From: an uncultured Aquimarina sp.
GTDB taxonomy: Bacteria > Bacteroidota > Bacteroidia > Flavobacteriales > Flavobacteriaceae
Assembly (NCBI GenBank): GCA_947497175.1
Contig: CANMFM010000001.1
Span: 62,001-126,000, forward strand
DNA length: 64,000 nt
Direction of reading: 5' to 3'
In this document: piece after piece, positions 55,423 to 64,000 of the stretch
How positions within the stretch are numbered: the stretch's first letter is position 1
Layout: every line of letters starts with the position of its first letter
Notes under the pieces: model-generated
What the model saw: the letters and a program-made list of their open reading frames with translations, nothing else
Database searches by the model: none
What the model was told of the DNA's origin: nothing
Program-made: the position numbers and the translations under genes

Positions 55423-58275
55423 TTAAAATTTATAGCTTAGATTCAAAGAAGTTTCTACACCGGTAGAATAGGATAATACAGTACTGTCAAATTGATTTCC
55501 GCTTACTACTTCTTGTATAAATTGGGTACGCTCTATAGTTGGATTCAATAAGTTTTTGGCAGTTAACCCTACACTCCAGTGATCATTAATTTGTTTATTA
55601 AGGATAAAGTCTAGTGTTACAAAACCTTCTTCAATAATTTCACCATTAAAAAATTCTTCGGGTTGTTGTTGATTTCGCGGAGCACCTAATGCGAAAATCT
55701 TATCAGAAGCATAATTACCAGTAAGGGTAAATTCATAAGGATGTTCATTGCCAGAATTAAAAGTTAGTGAAACATTGGTGATCCAATCAGATGCTCCTTC
55801 TAATCCGATTTCGGTTCTATCGCCATATCTGAAGGTTTGCTCAAGGGTCCCATCAGCTCTGAAAACATCCTTTAAATCTTGTTCATGGTCTAAGTAAGCA
55901 ATATTACCACTTACGCGCAAATTAGGATATGATTCGCGTTTTTTTATGATGTATACCCTTCCCTCTAGCTCGAAACCTAGAATTCGGGCTTGATCACCTG
56001 TATTAAAATAGGAAAATACATCTTCTCCTCCTCTTTGCAGACCACGGTTAATGGGATCTTCAATTCGTTTGTAGAAAGCACTAAGAGATAATAATTCATC
56101 ACTTTCCGGAAAAAACTCTACCTTGAAATCTATGTTTAAGTTTTCAGATCTTTCCACATCAGGATTCCCCTGAAATACTTGTCCAACTTGAGAAACATAC
56201 TGGAAAGGAGCGATTTCTTTGAATTCTGGTAATGTTTGGCTTAAACTACCAGAAAGACGTAAAGCTAACTTGTCATTTATCTCATATTTTAAGTTAACAT
56301 ATGGGTAAATATTATCGTAATCTTTGTTGGAAGAACCTATTCTTGCTTGACCAGTTTCACGGTTTACAAAATTTCCTACATCAAAGTTCACATCAATTTC
56401 ATCTTTTTGATAACGAAGACCAACTTGAGCAGTGAGTTTATTAAATTTTCCTGTAAAATTAGCATATCCGGCATAAGAAAGAAGCTCGGCATCATAGGTG
56501 TCTAGAGGTTGGATATTAAGTTGCAATAATCCGTTGTCAAAATTTTCTGGAGTAAAAATGTCTCCTATGGCATCAATTGATTCTGGATTAAGATCCGAAT
56601 TATTTCCTTCTTCGATACCAAAAAATTGAGATGAAAAGTCTCTTGTTTTATTTCTAAAATCGCCTCCTAAATTCATGCTAAGTATATCCTCGCCTTCATC
56701 GTTCTGCTTAAGAATCAATTTGTCGGATAAACGAGCATTAAATTCTTCGTCAGTAATTTCTTGTACAGATTTTCTTTGTTGAAAACCACCCGTAAAACCA
56801 AGCTCAATGACACCTTGTTCGTTCTCTGGTGTTTGAGGTCTATCGTTAAGTATATTTACTTCGTTGCGAATTCTATTAGGTTCGTTTGCTACTAAGTAAT
56901 TGAATCCTGCAGCCCATTGTAATGTGTTTTTTTCGGATATATTATGTTCTCCAAGAAATTGTGTTGCTGATAATAAAGTGTTCTTTATATTTTGATCTCT
57001 TATAAATTGCGACCCTTCTTCAATATTATCTAATTCTTCGAATATTTCTGTCGTACCCTCTCGACCAGCCTCTAGAACTTCCTCAGAGACTTTGTTAATA
57101 ATAAAAGTGTTGAATGATACGTTATTATTATCATTGATCTTATATTGGCTATGTAACATTGCGGTGGTGTTAACCGTTCTAAGCCAACGCCTTAAATCGT
57201 CTTCAGGAACAAAATCGCGTAGATTCCCTTGATCATACTCTCTAAAAACACCGTCTCTATATTCATTATCAACAGACTGCCCTCCACTAAAATAAAGTTT
57301 AAGTTTTCTGTCTTCCCCTAGTATTCCTCCAATATTAAAACCAAATCCATAATTAAGAGGAGTTGAAATTTCTACTGGATTCCATGATTGCTGTGTTAAA
57401 GCATTCACAAGATTTCCAGATTCAAAAGCACGACTATAAATCCCTAGTGAAATATCATTATTAGTGGCGGTAGTCTTAAAACTGCTAAAAATATCACTAT
57501 CACTTACATTAGAGTTTACGCCACTAGAAATACTTGAAGCAATATCTCTTCTTTTGGTAACTTCTTTTGAGGTAATATCAATATTTCCAGAAGCTAAATC
57601 TGCCGAGTTTACAGGAGAGAATGTTTTACTTATCGAAACATTTCCTATAAACCTTGCCGGGAATAATTCTAAGTCAATATTTTTTTTATCAATATTATCT
57701 GATGGTATTGGTAATCCATTCAGAGTCGTACTTAGATACCGATCACCCAGACCGCGTACATAGATCTGGCCAGATCCTTGTGTTTTAGAGACACCGGATA
57801 TCTTTGTCGTTGCACTCGAGGCATTTGAAACACCAAGTCTGGCCAACTGCTCCGCACCAATACTTTCTTTAATCTGAACAGCTTCTTTCTGTTCCAATAA
57901 TAAGGCTTCTTCGCGTTCTCTATTGGTTACTACTTTGATCACTACTTCTTCTAAAGCAGCTGCAGTAGCTCCCATGGTGGCATCGATTACGATGACCCTA
58001 TCTGGTTCAACAGTGACATTGGGAATCTCTACAGTTTGGTATCCGGTAAAACTAAACTCTAAAGTGTATATTCCTACGGGTACTTCTTTGATTTCATATA
58101 ATCCGTCAAAATCCGTAGAAGATCCTTTGGTAGTTCCTTTTACGATAACATTAGCAAAAGGTAAAGGTTGATTATTTGACTCTTTATCTAATAATTTACC
58201 GGCAATTGTACCGGTTTCTTGTGCAAAAATAGCCCCTGCAAAAAGTAGTGCTACTACTGTAAAAACGTTCTTCAT
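55423..58275 (-). CDS. TonB-dependent receptor with CarboxypepD_reg domain (module A)
   Basis: A 950-residue receptor. Signal peptide (MKNVFTVVALLFAGAIFAQ), CarboxypepD_reg domain (about 22-105, TGTIAGKLLDKESNNQPLPF), a helical linker unusual for SusC (REREEALLLEQKEAVQIKESIGAEQLA), a plug (SSATTKISGVSKTQGSGQIY, VRGLGDRYLSTTLNGLPIPSDN) and a barrel ending SLNLSYKF. It is 21 bases upstream of the two-repeat lipoprotein gene and a close paralogue of the receptor at 60226-63081, sharing all these blocks. Ligand unknown. Confidence 0.9.
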   Translation of the reverse strand: MKNVFTVVALLFAGAIFAQETGTIAGKLLDKESNNQPLPFANVIVKGTTKGSSTDFDGLYEIKEVPVGIYTLEFSFTGYQTVEIPNVTVEPDRVIVIDATMGATAAALEEVVIKVVTNREREEALLLEQKEAVQIKESIGAEQLARLGVSNASSATTKISGVSKTQGSGQIYVRGLGDRYLSTTLNGLPIPSDNIDKKNIDLELFPARFIGNVSISKTFSPVNSADLASGNIDITSKEVTKRRDIASSISSGVNSNVSDSDIFSSFKTTATNNDISLGIYSRAFESGNLVNALTQQSWNPVEISTPLNYGFGFNIGGILGEDRKLKLYFSGGQSVDNEYRDGVFREYDQGNLRDFVPEDDLRRWLRTVNTTAMLHSQYKINDNNNVSFNTFIINKVSEEVLEAGREGTTEIFEELDNIEEGSQFIRDQNIKNTLLSATQFLGEHNISEKNTLQWAAGFNYLVANEPNRIRNEVNILNDRPQTPENEQGVIELGFTGGFQQRKSVQEITDEEFNARLSDKLILKQNDEGEDILSMNLGGDFRNKTRDFSSQFFGIEEGNNSDLNPESIDAIGDIFTPENFDNGLLQLNIQPLDTYDAELLSYAGYANFTGKFNKLTAQVGLRYQKDEIDVNFDVGNFVNRETGQARIGSSNKDYDNIYPYVNLKYEINDKLALRLSGSLSQTLPEFKEIAPFQYVSQVGQVFQGNPDVERSENLNIDFKVEFFPESDELLSLSAFYKRIEDPINRGLQRGGEDVFSYFNTGDQARILGFELEGRVYIIKKRESYPNLRVSGNIAYLDHEQDLKDVFRADGTLEQTFRYGDRTEIGLEGASDWITNVSLTFNSGNEHPYEFTLTGNYASDKIFALGAPRNQQQPEEFFNGEIIEEGFVTLDFILNKQINDHWSVGLTAKNLLNPTIERTQFIQEVVSGNQFDSTVLSYSTGVETSLNLSYKF

Positions 58276-59017
58276 TGTATGGTTTCAAAATCTGTTACAA
58301 ATAAATACGGTTTTACAGTAATTAATTTTATGTCATTATTATGGTTAGTTTAAGGGATTGTGATGTAGGAAAAACACTTAAAATGATATGATTTGTAAGA
58401 TTTTATGGGGAATTATGATCCTTTTTAAAGTTGAAGTCGTTTTTTTGTAAGACCATGAAAAACAAGGGTTTGTTTCTGTTTTGATGCAAGCATGATTGAG
58501 TTTTTATCTGGGTTGTTTGGGTATGATTAGCAAGGCTTTATCTTTTTTGGAAAAGATTACAAAATTGTTACGTAAGCGTTAAATTCGATTAAATAACCAA
58601 AATAGTCATAATACTAGGATAATGTAGTATTGTGAATTTGTGTTTGTTTTTTTAGAACCTCAAGCTATTTTCTTGAATGGCATAATCAGATATATAGACA
58701 AATTACCGAAAAAGTAATTTTATGAATTCTCTGAAATTTGTTTAAAATGCTGTAAGTCAAAAAGAAACGCCTTCTTGTTCTTTTGGTATTGGAATGTAAT
58801 CCTGATGATAAGAATGAAAAGAAAAAATTAAGATAGGGGAAATGGATAAAAAAAAGAAACTGTCTAAAAAGTAGTAAAAGTTGTTTAATTGAGCTTGACA
58901 AGGTTTTATAATTCTGTGATCATTAATTCCTTTTTCGACAAGCTTTGGTATGATTCTTTTACCGAAGTGCTTTTTAGACAGTCTAAAGCCTATTTTGGCT
59001 AATTGTAATGGGATGAA
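58276..59017. other. 742-base gap between the two receptor/lipoprotein modules
   Basis: A/T-rich, without a supported gene; a 71-codon minus-strand frame (58686-58901) has no credible features. It should hold the promoter of module A and contains the palindromic element at 58859-58982. Confidence 0.6.
58859..58982. repeat. Palindromic element with 13-bp terminal inverted repeats (MITE-like candidate)
   Basis: ACTGTCTAAAAAG (58859-58871) and CTTTTTAGACAGT (58970-58982) are perfect inverted repeats enclosing ~98 bases with further imperfect complementarity (TAAAAG...AGCTTG against CAAGCT...CTTTTA). Size and form suit a miniature inverted-repeat element or a long hairpin. No flanking target duplication is clear, and no transposase gene is present. 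Confidence 0.45.
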
Positions 59018-60184
59018 TTAGTTACGAGTCCATCCGGAGTTCCATGAATTGTAATCTGCACCAGTACCGTTACCTATACCAGAGATTACATCGGCTTCTC
59101 CAAAAGTAGCTCCAGTATCATTTTTAACGTTAAGCGTGATATCGTCAAAAGTAATATCGGTTATAGAAGTTTCTCCATCTAAGACACCATTTCCGGTCTC
59201 AGTATCGTCAAAGTCAAAACCTTCTGCAAATCCTTGTAGAAAAACATTCGTAAATACAGCTCTTGTCCCGGCACGTAAACGGATGGCTTCATTTTCGTTT
59301 GAAGACCCGATTCCATTAATGGTAAGATTAATTACTGTAGGAGCAGACCAAAACACTGGGCTAGAGTTGTTTCCTATATCGGTATTAAAACCATCTCCTT
59401 CGATTCCTTTGTCATGAGATTGTCTATGCTCGATATATACATTTGTTAATGTTCCTGTAAACCCTTCAGTCCAGTCTACAGAGTCATCCTGCGCTCCAAT
59501 TACAGATATGAATGAAGCATTAACAGTTCCTCCAAAAAACTCTACTCCATCATCTGCTCCTTCAAAAGCTTGTATATACTCGATGGTAGTTCCGTTTCCT
59601 ACGGCATAAAAAGAGAATCCATTATTTTCTGAAGCCGCATCTGCTGCCCCTCCGGAATACTCAATACGAACATATCTAAGGATACCTGAGTTATCATTGG
59701 CTATACTACCACCATATGGTAATCCACCGATTTCAGAAGTAGAGGTAGCATCGCCTCCTACAACAGAGTTTATAGGTGCTCTACCTAATATGATAAGACC
59801 TCCCCAATCGCCGGGATTAGGAGTTGAGGTTGCAGATGTAAGTACAATTGGATTTGTTGAAGTTCCTTCGGCATTGATGGTTGCTCCTTGTAATATCGCA
59901 ATATATACATCAGATCCGGTAGCTGCTCTTACAACTACACCTGGCTCTACGGTAAGTGTGATGCCTTCAGGCACGATTAAAGCACTAGTAAGCGAGTACT
60001 CTGTTCCTGTAACAAGAGTAAGATCTTCTGTTAAAGTACCTCCTATCACTAAATCTGTGGGATCTACATTTGGACCACCATTACCATTAAGATTAATTGT
60101 AATATCTGAGGTGTCATCGCTTGCACATCCTACTAAAAGCGTAGCAACGGCAAATATTTTTAAAAGAAATATGTTTGTTTTCAT
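59018..60184 (-). CDS. Single-domain beta-helix lipoprotein, partner of the adjacent receptor (module B)
   Basis: A 388-residue lipoprotein, lipobox ATLLVGC with Cys20 followed by ASDD. One repetitive domain carries the motifs seen in its larger paralogue: LTVEPGVVVRAATGSDVYIA, LQGATINAEGT, WGGLIILGRAP, EIGGLPYGG, DDGVEFFGGTVNASFISVIGAQDDSVDW. A predicted right-handed beta-helix is inferred from these turns. It follows the module B receptor by 41 bases. Surface location and ligand binding are inference. Confidence 0.8.
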   Translation of the reverse strand: MKTNIFLLKIFAVATLLVGCASDDTSDITINLNGNGGPNVDPTDLVIGGTLTEDLTLVTGTEYSLTSALIVPEGITLTVEPGVVVRAATGSDVYIAILQGATINAEGTSTNPIVLTSATSTPNPGDWGGLIILGRAPINSVVGGDATSTSEIGGLPYGGSIANDNSGILRYVRIEYSGGAADAASENNGFSFYAVGNGTTIEYIQAFEGADDGVEFFGGTVNASFISVIGAQDDSVDWTEGFTGTLTNVYIEHRQSHDKGIEGDGFNTDIGNNSSPVFWSAPTVINLTINGIGSSNENEAIRLRAGTRAVFTNVFLQGFAEGFDFDDTETGNGVLDGETSITDITFDDITLNVKNDTGATFGEADVISGIGNGTGADYNSWNSGWTRN

Positions 60185-60225
60185 GTGTTTTAGTTTTTAA
60201 TAAATTTTCTACGTTTCTAATTTGG

Positions 60226-63081
60226 TTAAAATGTGTATTTAAATTGTAATCCGATATTTACACCTCTTTTATAACTAGATAGGGCAAACTCATCTATTGG
60301 ATTAATTTCGTTATTTTGATCTCTCGTAAAAGGAATATTATATGTAGTTAGTACATCTTCTGAAATTGTAGCATTTTCTCGTACTCTCTCTATAGTCGGG
60401 TTTAACAAGTTTTTAATGCTCAGATTGATTTCAAAGTTTTCATGTATTTTATTTTTCCATACAAAGTCGAGTGTTGGCACTCCTTTTTCTACGATATTTC
60501 CTAATTGTCCAGCTCCTAATGCATCGATTCTATCAGAGAAATACGAGAACACAAGGTTGGCTACCGGTTTATATTTTCCAAAAGTTGGAGTATAACTTAC
60601 ATCTGCATTTACTAAAAATGGAGATGCTCCCTGCAATTCGTCAGAATCTCTATTAAAGTTTGTATTGAACGTTCCGGAAACTGTTTTTAGATCTTGTTTT
60701 GTAGAGGTATACGTAACGTTTAGACCTGCAGAAAGAAGACTTTCTTCTTCAGCATCCAATAGAAGAGCTTTGCGTGCTTCTAACTCAATACCAAATACTT
60801 CTGCTTTGTCTCCCGTTCTAAAGAAACGCTGTGTTCCTGTAGCATCATTTGCAGATACTAAGTTTACAGGATCGTTAATTTGTTTTGCAAAAACGGCAAG
60901 AGAAAACACTTGACCTCGTTCAAAAAACCATTCGTATTTTAAATCCAAATTGATAATCGAAGAGAACGCGGGATCATTTAATAGATCTGGGTTACCTCCT
61001 ATACGATCGGTTACATTTTCATAAACAAAAGGTGCAACTTCTTTAAATTCGGGGTTAGAAACCGTTCTACTTGCAGAAAAACGTAGGTTTTGATCCTGAT
61101 TTAATGCGTATTTCACATTTAAACTAGGTAAGAAAAAAGTTTCTTTCGCTTCATTACGCCCTGGATTATTAAAGGCTAGGTTGATCACATCGTATTCGAT
61201 ACTTTGATTGAAAGATTCTACACGTAATCCTGGTACAAACGTCCACTTTTCTCCAAGTTTATAAATAGCACTAGCATAAGCTGCGTGTATATCAAGCTTT
61301 CCTGTATAAGTGTTTTCCGGAAGTCCGGGAAGGTTGGTGTCTCCCAACCCAATAGCGGGATCTAGAGGGTTAATCACTACCGTATTGAATACAACACCTA
61401 GATTATCTCTATTAAAAATATCGTTTAGATTGTTGACATCAGTAACTTCTGTTCTTGGTTCAATAATACTTAATCCAAAACGTTGGTTATCGAATTCACG
61501 TTTTTTTATACGTCCGTTATACCCAAAGTTAAATGAAAGGTTCTCTGATTGCTCGTAAGCCAGATTTATTCTGGTATTCCATTCTTCATCTTCGATATTT
61601 TGGAAATAACGCTGATTGTCAAAATCTACATTACGAAAAAGAACAGGGTTTGTATTTGGGTCATTATCCAAAGCCAGGTCAAACTGCTCTAGTGCAATAC
61701 GTTTTCTATCCGGTTGACGAGCTAGCACATTGTTAAACCCAATACCATAATCTAACTTTAATTTATCATTAATTTTGCTGGTACCGGTTAGTTGGTTAAC
61801 AAAGATCATGTCTTGCTCAAACTGTACGTTTTGAGTGAAAAACCCAAAGTCATCTATATCGGCAATTGTGTTCCTATTAAAACCATTTCCGTCTATTCCA
61901 AAACGTCCTACCTCATCAGTAGCGTCATTAATAAATAAGGAAGTAAATTTTATTTTATGATCTGCATTAATGCGATATGCAATATTTGCCATTGCCGTGC
62001 TGGTGCGGCTATATTCAAAGATTTCAGAATCTCTAAATATTTGATTCTCTGCAGCGGTAACGTTTGCTGCCTGGCCTCTTTTATATTCATAGTTACTCCC
62101 AAAAGAAGCAGTTGCAAACACACTTAATTTTGATTCTTCTCCTATTTCCCACGACTTACCGCCTGTAATAGATCCAGAAAGACCGACAGGACCCTCTGAT
62201 GAAACAGGATCTACACCATGAGATGAGATAACAGCAAATGGGTTATTACTATATCTGTTATAAAAACCGAAGAGCCCGGTTCCTTCACTCTTTATAAAAT
62301 TTTTCCCAACAGAAGCTGTGTTGATATTGCTTCCTAAGTCTGCATCGACAAATGCATCCCCGCTGTGTTCTTTTGCTTTGATATCAACATTACCTGCCGC
62401 AAAATCTCCATAAAAATTAGCAGCGTATGTTTTACTTACACCAATATTTTGGATAACATCTGAAGAAAAAAGACTAAGATCAATATTTTTCTTATCAACA
62501 TTATTTGCCGGAAGTGATAAACCATTAAATGTAGTGTTTAAGTATCTATCTCCAAGACCACGTACATACACATTACCTCCACCTTCTTGTTTTGAGATTC
62601 CAGATATTTTTGTAACTGCTGCAGCTGCATTGCTTACGGCCTTGTTTGAAAGTTCTTGAGCTCCAATACTTTGTTTTTGAACTACCGCATTTTGTTGGTC
62701 TAGAAGCAGTGCTTGAACACTTTCTTTCTTGGTACTTGTTCCTTTTACAATTACTTCATCCAGTGCAGCAGCACTGGCTCCTATACTAGCATTTACTGTA
62801 ATAGTTTGACCTGCACTTACCACAACTTCTTTTTCTAGGGTTTCATAACCAATAAAACTAAACTCAATGGTATATGTACCAGGATTTAAGTTGTCGATAG
62901 TGTATAATCCATCAAAATCAGTAGTTGTTCCTTTGGTCGTTCCTTTTATTAAAACGTTTGCAAAAGGCAAAGGTTGGTCGTTAGATTCTTTGTCTAACAA
63001 TGTTCCGGTAATAGAACCGGTTTCTTGCGCGAAGAGTATTCCTACAAAAAACAACGCAAAAAGGGTAACAATTTTTCTCAT
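60226..63081 (-). CDS. TonB-dependent receptor with CarboxypepD_reg domain (module B)
   Basis: A 951-residue receptor built like the one at 55423-58275: signal peptide (MRKIVTLFALFFVGILFAQ), CarboxypepD_reg domain (TGSITGTLLDKESNDQPLPF), the linker SVQALLLDQQNAVVQKQSIGAQ, a plug (VTKISGISKQEGGGNVYVRG, LGDRYLNTTFNGLSLPANN) and a barrel ending NIGLQFKYTF. The near-identical lengths and shared linker indicate gene duplication. It heads a two-gene operon with the single-domain lipoprotein. Confidence 0.9.
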   Translation of the reverse strand: MRKIVTLFALFFVGILFAQETGSITGTLLDKESNDQPLPFANVLIKGTTKGTTTDFDGLYTIDNLNPGTYTIEFSFIGYETLEKEVVVSAGQTITVNASIGASAAALDEVIVKGTSTKKESVQALLLDQQNAVVQKQSIGAQELSNKAVSNAAAAVTKISGISKQEGGGNVYVRGLGDRYLNTTFNGLSLPANNVDKKNIDLSLFSSDVIQNIGVSKTYAANFYGDFAAGNVDIKAKEHSGDAFVDADLGSNINTASVGKNFIKSEGTGLFGFYNRYSNNPFAVISSHGVDPVSSEGPVGLSGSITGGKSWEIGEESKLSVFATASFGSNYEYKRGQAANVTAAENQIFRDSEIFEYSRTSTAMANIAYRINADHKIKFTSLFINDATDEVGRFGIDGNGFNRNTIADIDDFGFFTQNVQFEQDMIFVNQLTGTSKINDKLKLDYGIGFNNVLARQPDRKRIALEQFDLALDNDPNTNPVLFRNVDFDNQRYFQNIEDEEWNTRINLAYEQSENLSFNFGYNGRIKKREFDNQRFGLSIIEPRTEVTDVNNLNDIFNRDNLGVVFNTVVINPLDPAIGLGDTNLPGLPENTYTGKLDIHAAYASAIYKLGEKWTFVPGLRVESFNQSIEYDVINLAFNNPGRNEAKETFFLPSLNVKYALNQDQNLRFSASRTVSNPEFKEVAPFVYENVTDRIGGNPDLLNDPAFSSIINLDLKYEWFFERGQVFSLAVFAKQINDPVNLVSANDATGTQRFFRTGDKAEVFGIELEARKALLLDAEEESLLSAGLNVTYTSTKQDLKTVSGTFNTNFNRDSDELQGASPFLVNADVSYTPTFGKYKPVANLVFSYFSDRIDALGAGQLGNIVEKGVPTLDFVWKNKIHENFEINLSIKNLLNPTIERVRENATISEDVLTTYNIPFTRDQNNEINPIDEFALSSYKRGVNIGLQFKYTF

Positions 63082-63467
63082 TTAACTTGTTCTCAAATTC
63101 GGGGGCAAAGAACGAGAGGTTGTGTTAATTTCGTGTTACTCAAAAATTAATTATGTATGATTATAATGTTAGGTAATTGTTATCTGGTGCTGTTTAGAGG
63201 ATGTTTTCTTAACGTTTATAGAATGTTAATTAAGGGGATATATATTTGAAGATTAGCAAATTAACATAGGTAAAGTACTTTGCTTAGATGTGTGTAATTG
63301 GGTTAAGAAAATATTTTGTGCTTTGTGAATGTAAAAGAAATATTAATCCTTTTTTAGAGGTAAAAGTTAGTTTGCGATGGGGTATCGTCCTTTTTTGAGG
63401 TTTTTTTAGAACAAAAAAACGCCTTAGTCTTCTAAGGCGTTTTTATAATTTTTTTATTAAAAATAAT
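63082..63467. other. 386-base gap upstream of the module B receptor
   Basis: No gene. It should contain the promoter of module B reading leftward and holds the terminator of the YwqK-like gene. No -7 box fits well enough to name. Confidence 0.5.
63415..63444. terminator. Terminator of the YwqK-like gene
   Basis: A 13-bp stem AAAAACGCCTTAG/CTAAGGCGTTTTT with a four-base loop and A/T tracts at both ends, 24 bases beyond the stop of the minus-strand gene. Confidence 0.85.
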
Positions 63468-63827
63468 CTAATTATCGTAATTAACTACTACATTGTCTTT
63501 GTTAGACCAAGTTGTTACTTCTGCAATTTGATTATCAGTATAATTTACTTCAGACAATTTGTCGGCAGACCAGAAAAACCATTTTCCTGTTTTTACACCA
63601 TTATAATATTGTCCCATAGCAATTTTCTTTCCTGTTGCATCGTATGATTTCCATTCGCCATGTAATTTACCTTCTTTGTTATAAAAACCAGATTGTCTTA
63701 CTGTGCCATCTTCGTAAAAGAATGTTCCTTTAATTTGATTTCCTTGTTTTTCAAAAGTAGGCTTTACCTCTTGAGCAAAAATAGTTGTCGCAAACATTAA
63801 AGTTAATATCATTACTAAATTTCTCAT
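63468..63827 (-). CDS. Secreted YwqK/MORN-repeat protein
   Basis: A 119-residue protein with a signal peptide (MRNLVMILTLMFATTIFAQ) and three or so MORN-like units (GTFFYEDGTVRQSGFYNKEG, GEWKSYDATGKKIAMGQYYNG, GKWFFWSADKLSEVNY). Databases name related proteins as YwqK-family antitoxin, but a secreted MORN protein without a neighbouring toxin is unlikely to be one. Role unknown. Confidence 0.85.
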   Translation of the reverse strand: MRNLVMILTLMFATTIFAQEVKPTFEKQGNQIKGTFFYEDGTVRQSGFYNKEGKLHGEWKSYDATGKKIAMGQYYNGVKTGKWFFWSADKLSEVNYTDNQIAEVTTWSNKDNVVVNYDN

Positions 63828-64000
63828 ATCTTAATAATTTTATTGGGGTTCTTGATGATTACATTACAAATGTAACATTAATTTTACTTTTAAACAACAT
63901 TTAAGTAACATTAAATTAACAATAAGCTTATAATTATCTAAAAATCAATTACTTAATATTTCATTATTGAATAACATGATTTTTCATGTATTTATGATGT

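Noticed and set aside
58686..58901. 71-codon minus-strand frame in the gap between the two receptor modules
   Set aside because: Low-complexity Phe/Leu/Ser/Arg composition from A/T-rich DNA and overlap with the palindromic element.
53482..63081. Polysaccharide utilisation locus (SusC/SusD)
   Set aside because: No SusD-like protein, glycoside hydrolase, lyase or hybrid regulator is present around the receptors.
63468..63827. Toxin-antitoxin system suggested by the YwqK family name
   Set aside because: The protein has a signal peptide and MORN-like repeats, and no toxin gene is adjacent.

Overview
The window is a contiguous piece of a chromosome from a marine-type member of the Flavobacteriaceae (Bacteroidota), possibly near Aquimarina. 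This rests on low G+C, several genes with a -7 box of the form TAnnTTTG instead of sigma-70 boxes, many CarboxypepD_reg/TonB-dependent receptors, a type IX secretion sorting domain, DUF3098/DUF4271/DUF4296 proteins, and lipoproteins with acidic residues after the lipobox cysteine. I saw no rRNA, tRNA, CRISPR array or complete insertion sequence.

Layout. 1-2.7 kb: the end of an NtrC-type response regulator and a convergent hybrid histidine kinase. 2.7-12.1 kb: a thiamin regulon with two TPP riboswitches, one ahead of an outer-membrane receptor and one ahead of thiS-thiC-thiE-like-thiD-thiE-thiG-thiH; thiF is not present. 12.1-20.7 kb: housekeeping genes (greA, HIT hydrolase, thioesterase, histidine kinase, flavin reductase-like protein, DUF3127, aat, tag, thioredoxin-like, TonB-like) and a uracil phosphoribosyltransferase gene broken by a 4-bp tandem duplication. 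20.7-24.6 kb: a minus-strand envelope cluster (ftsX, lgt, small membrane protein, DUF3098, uppP, truB). 24.8-36.5 kb: panE-like, leuS, SemiSWEET, ald, zinc peptidase, Lrp regulator, saccharopine dehydrogenase-like, DUF423, pckA, hemD-like. 36.5-42.4 kb: DUF4271, a dolichol-phosphate-mannose-synthase-like glycosyltransferase overlapping dihydroorotase overlapping a DUF4296 lipoprotein, an epimerase, tyrS. 42.4-47 kb: an outer-membrane beta-barrel receptor divergent from a LytS/LytTR two-component pair. 47-52.4 kb: YHS protein, a tight three-gene operon (DUF350, transglutaminase-like, LuxE-like), a type IX sorting-domain stub, and a MATE exporter. 52.6-63.8 kb: two paralogous modules, each a ~950-residue TonB-dependent receptor followed by a predicted beta-helix lipoprotein, then a YwqK/MORN-type secreted protein.

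How the genes work together. The thiamin block pairs uptake of thiamin or a precursor with synthesis of both halves of the vitamin under TPP control. The 52-63 kb region looks like a duplicated surface uptake system in which a repetitive lipoprotein takes the genomic place that SusD has beside SusC; its substrate is unknown. The best candidates for something little described are this receptor/beta-helix pair with its internally duplicated lipoprotein, and the LuxE-like/transglutaminase-like/DUF350 operon. The clearest sequence anomaly is the frameshifted upp. Functional assignments come from recognition of motifs and families by eye; no database search was run.
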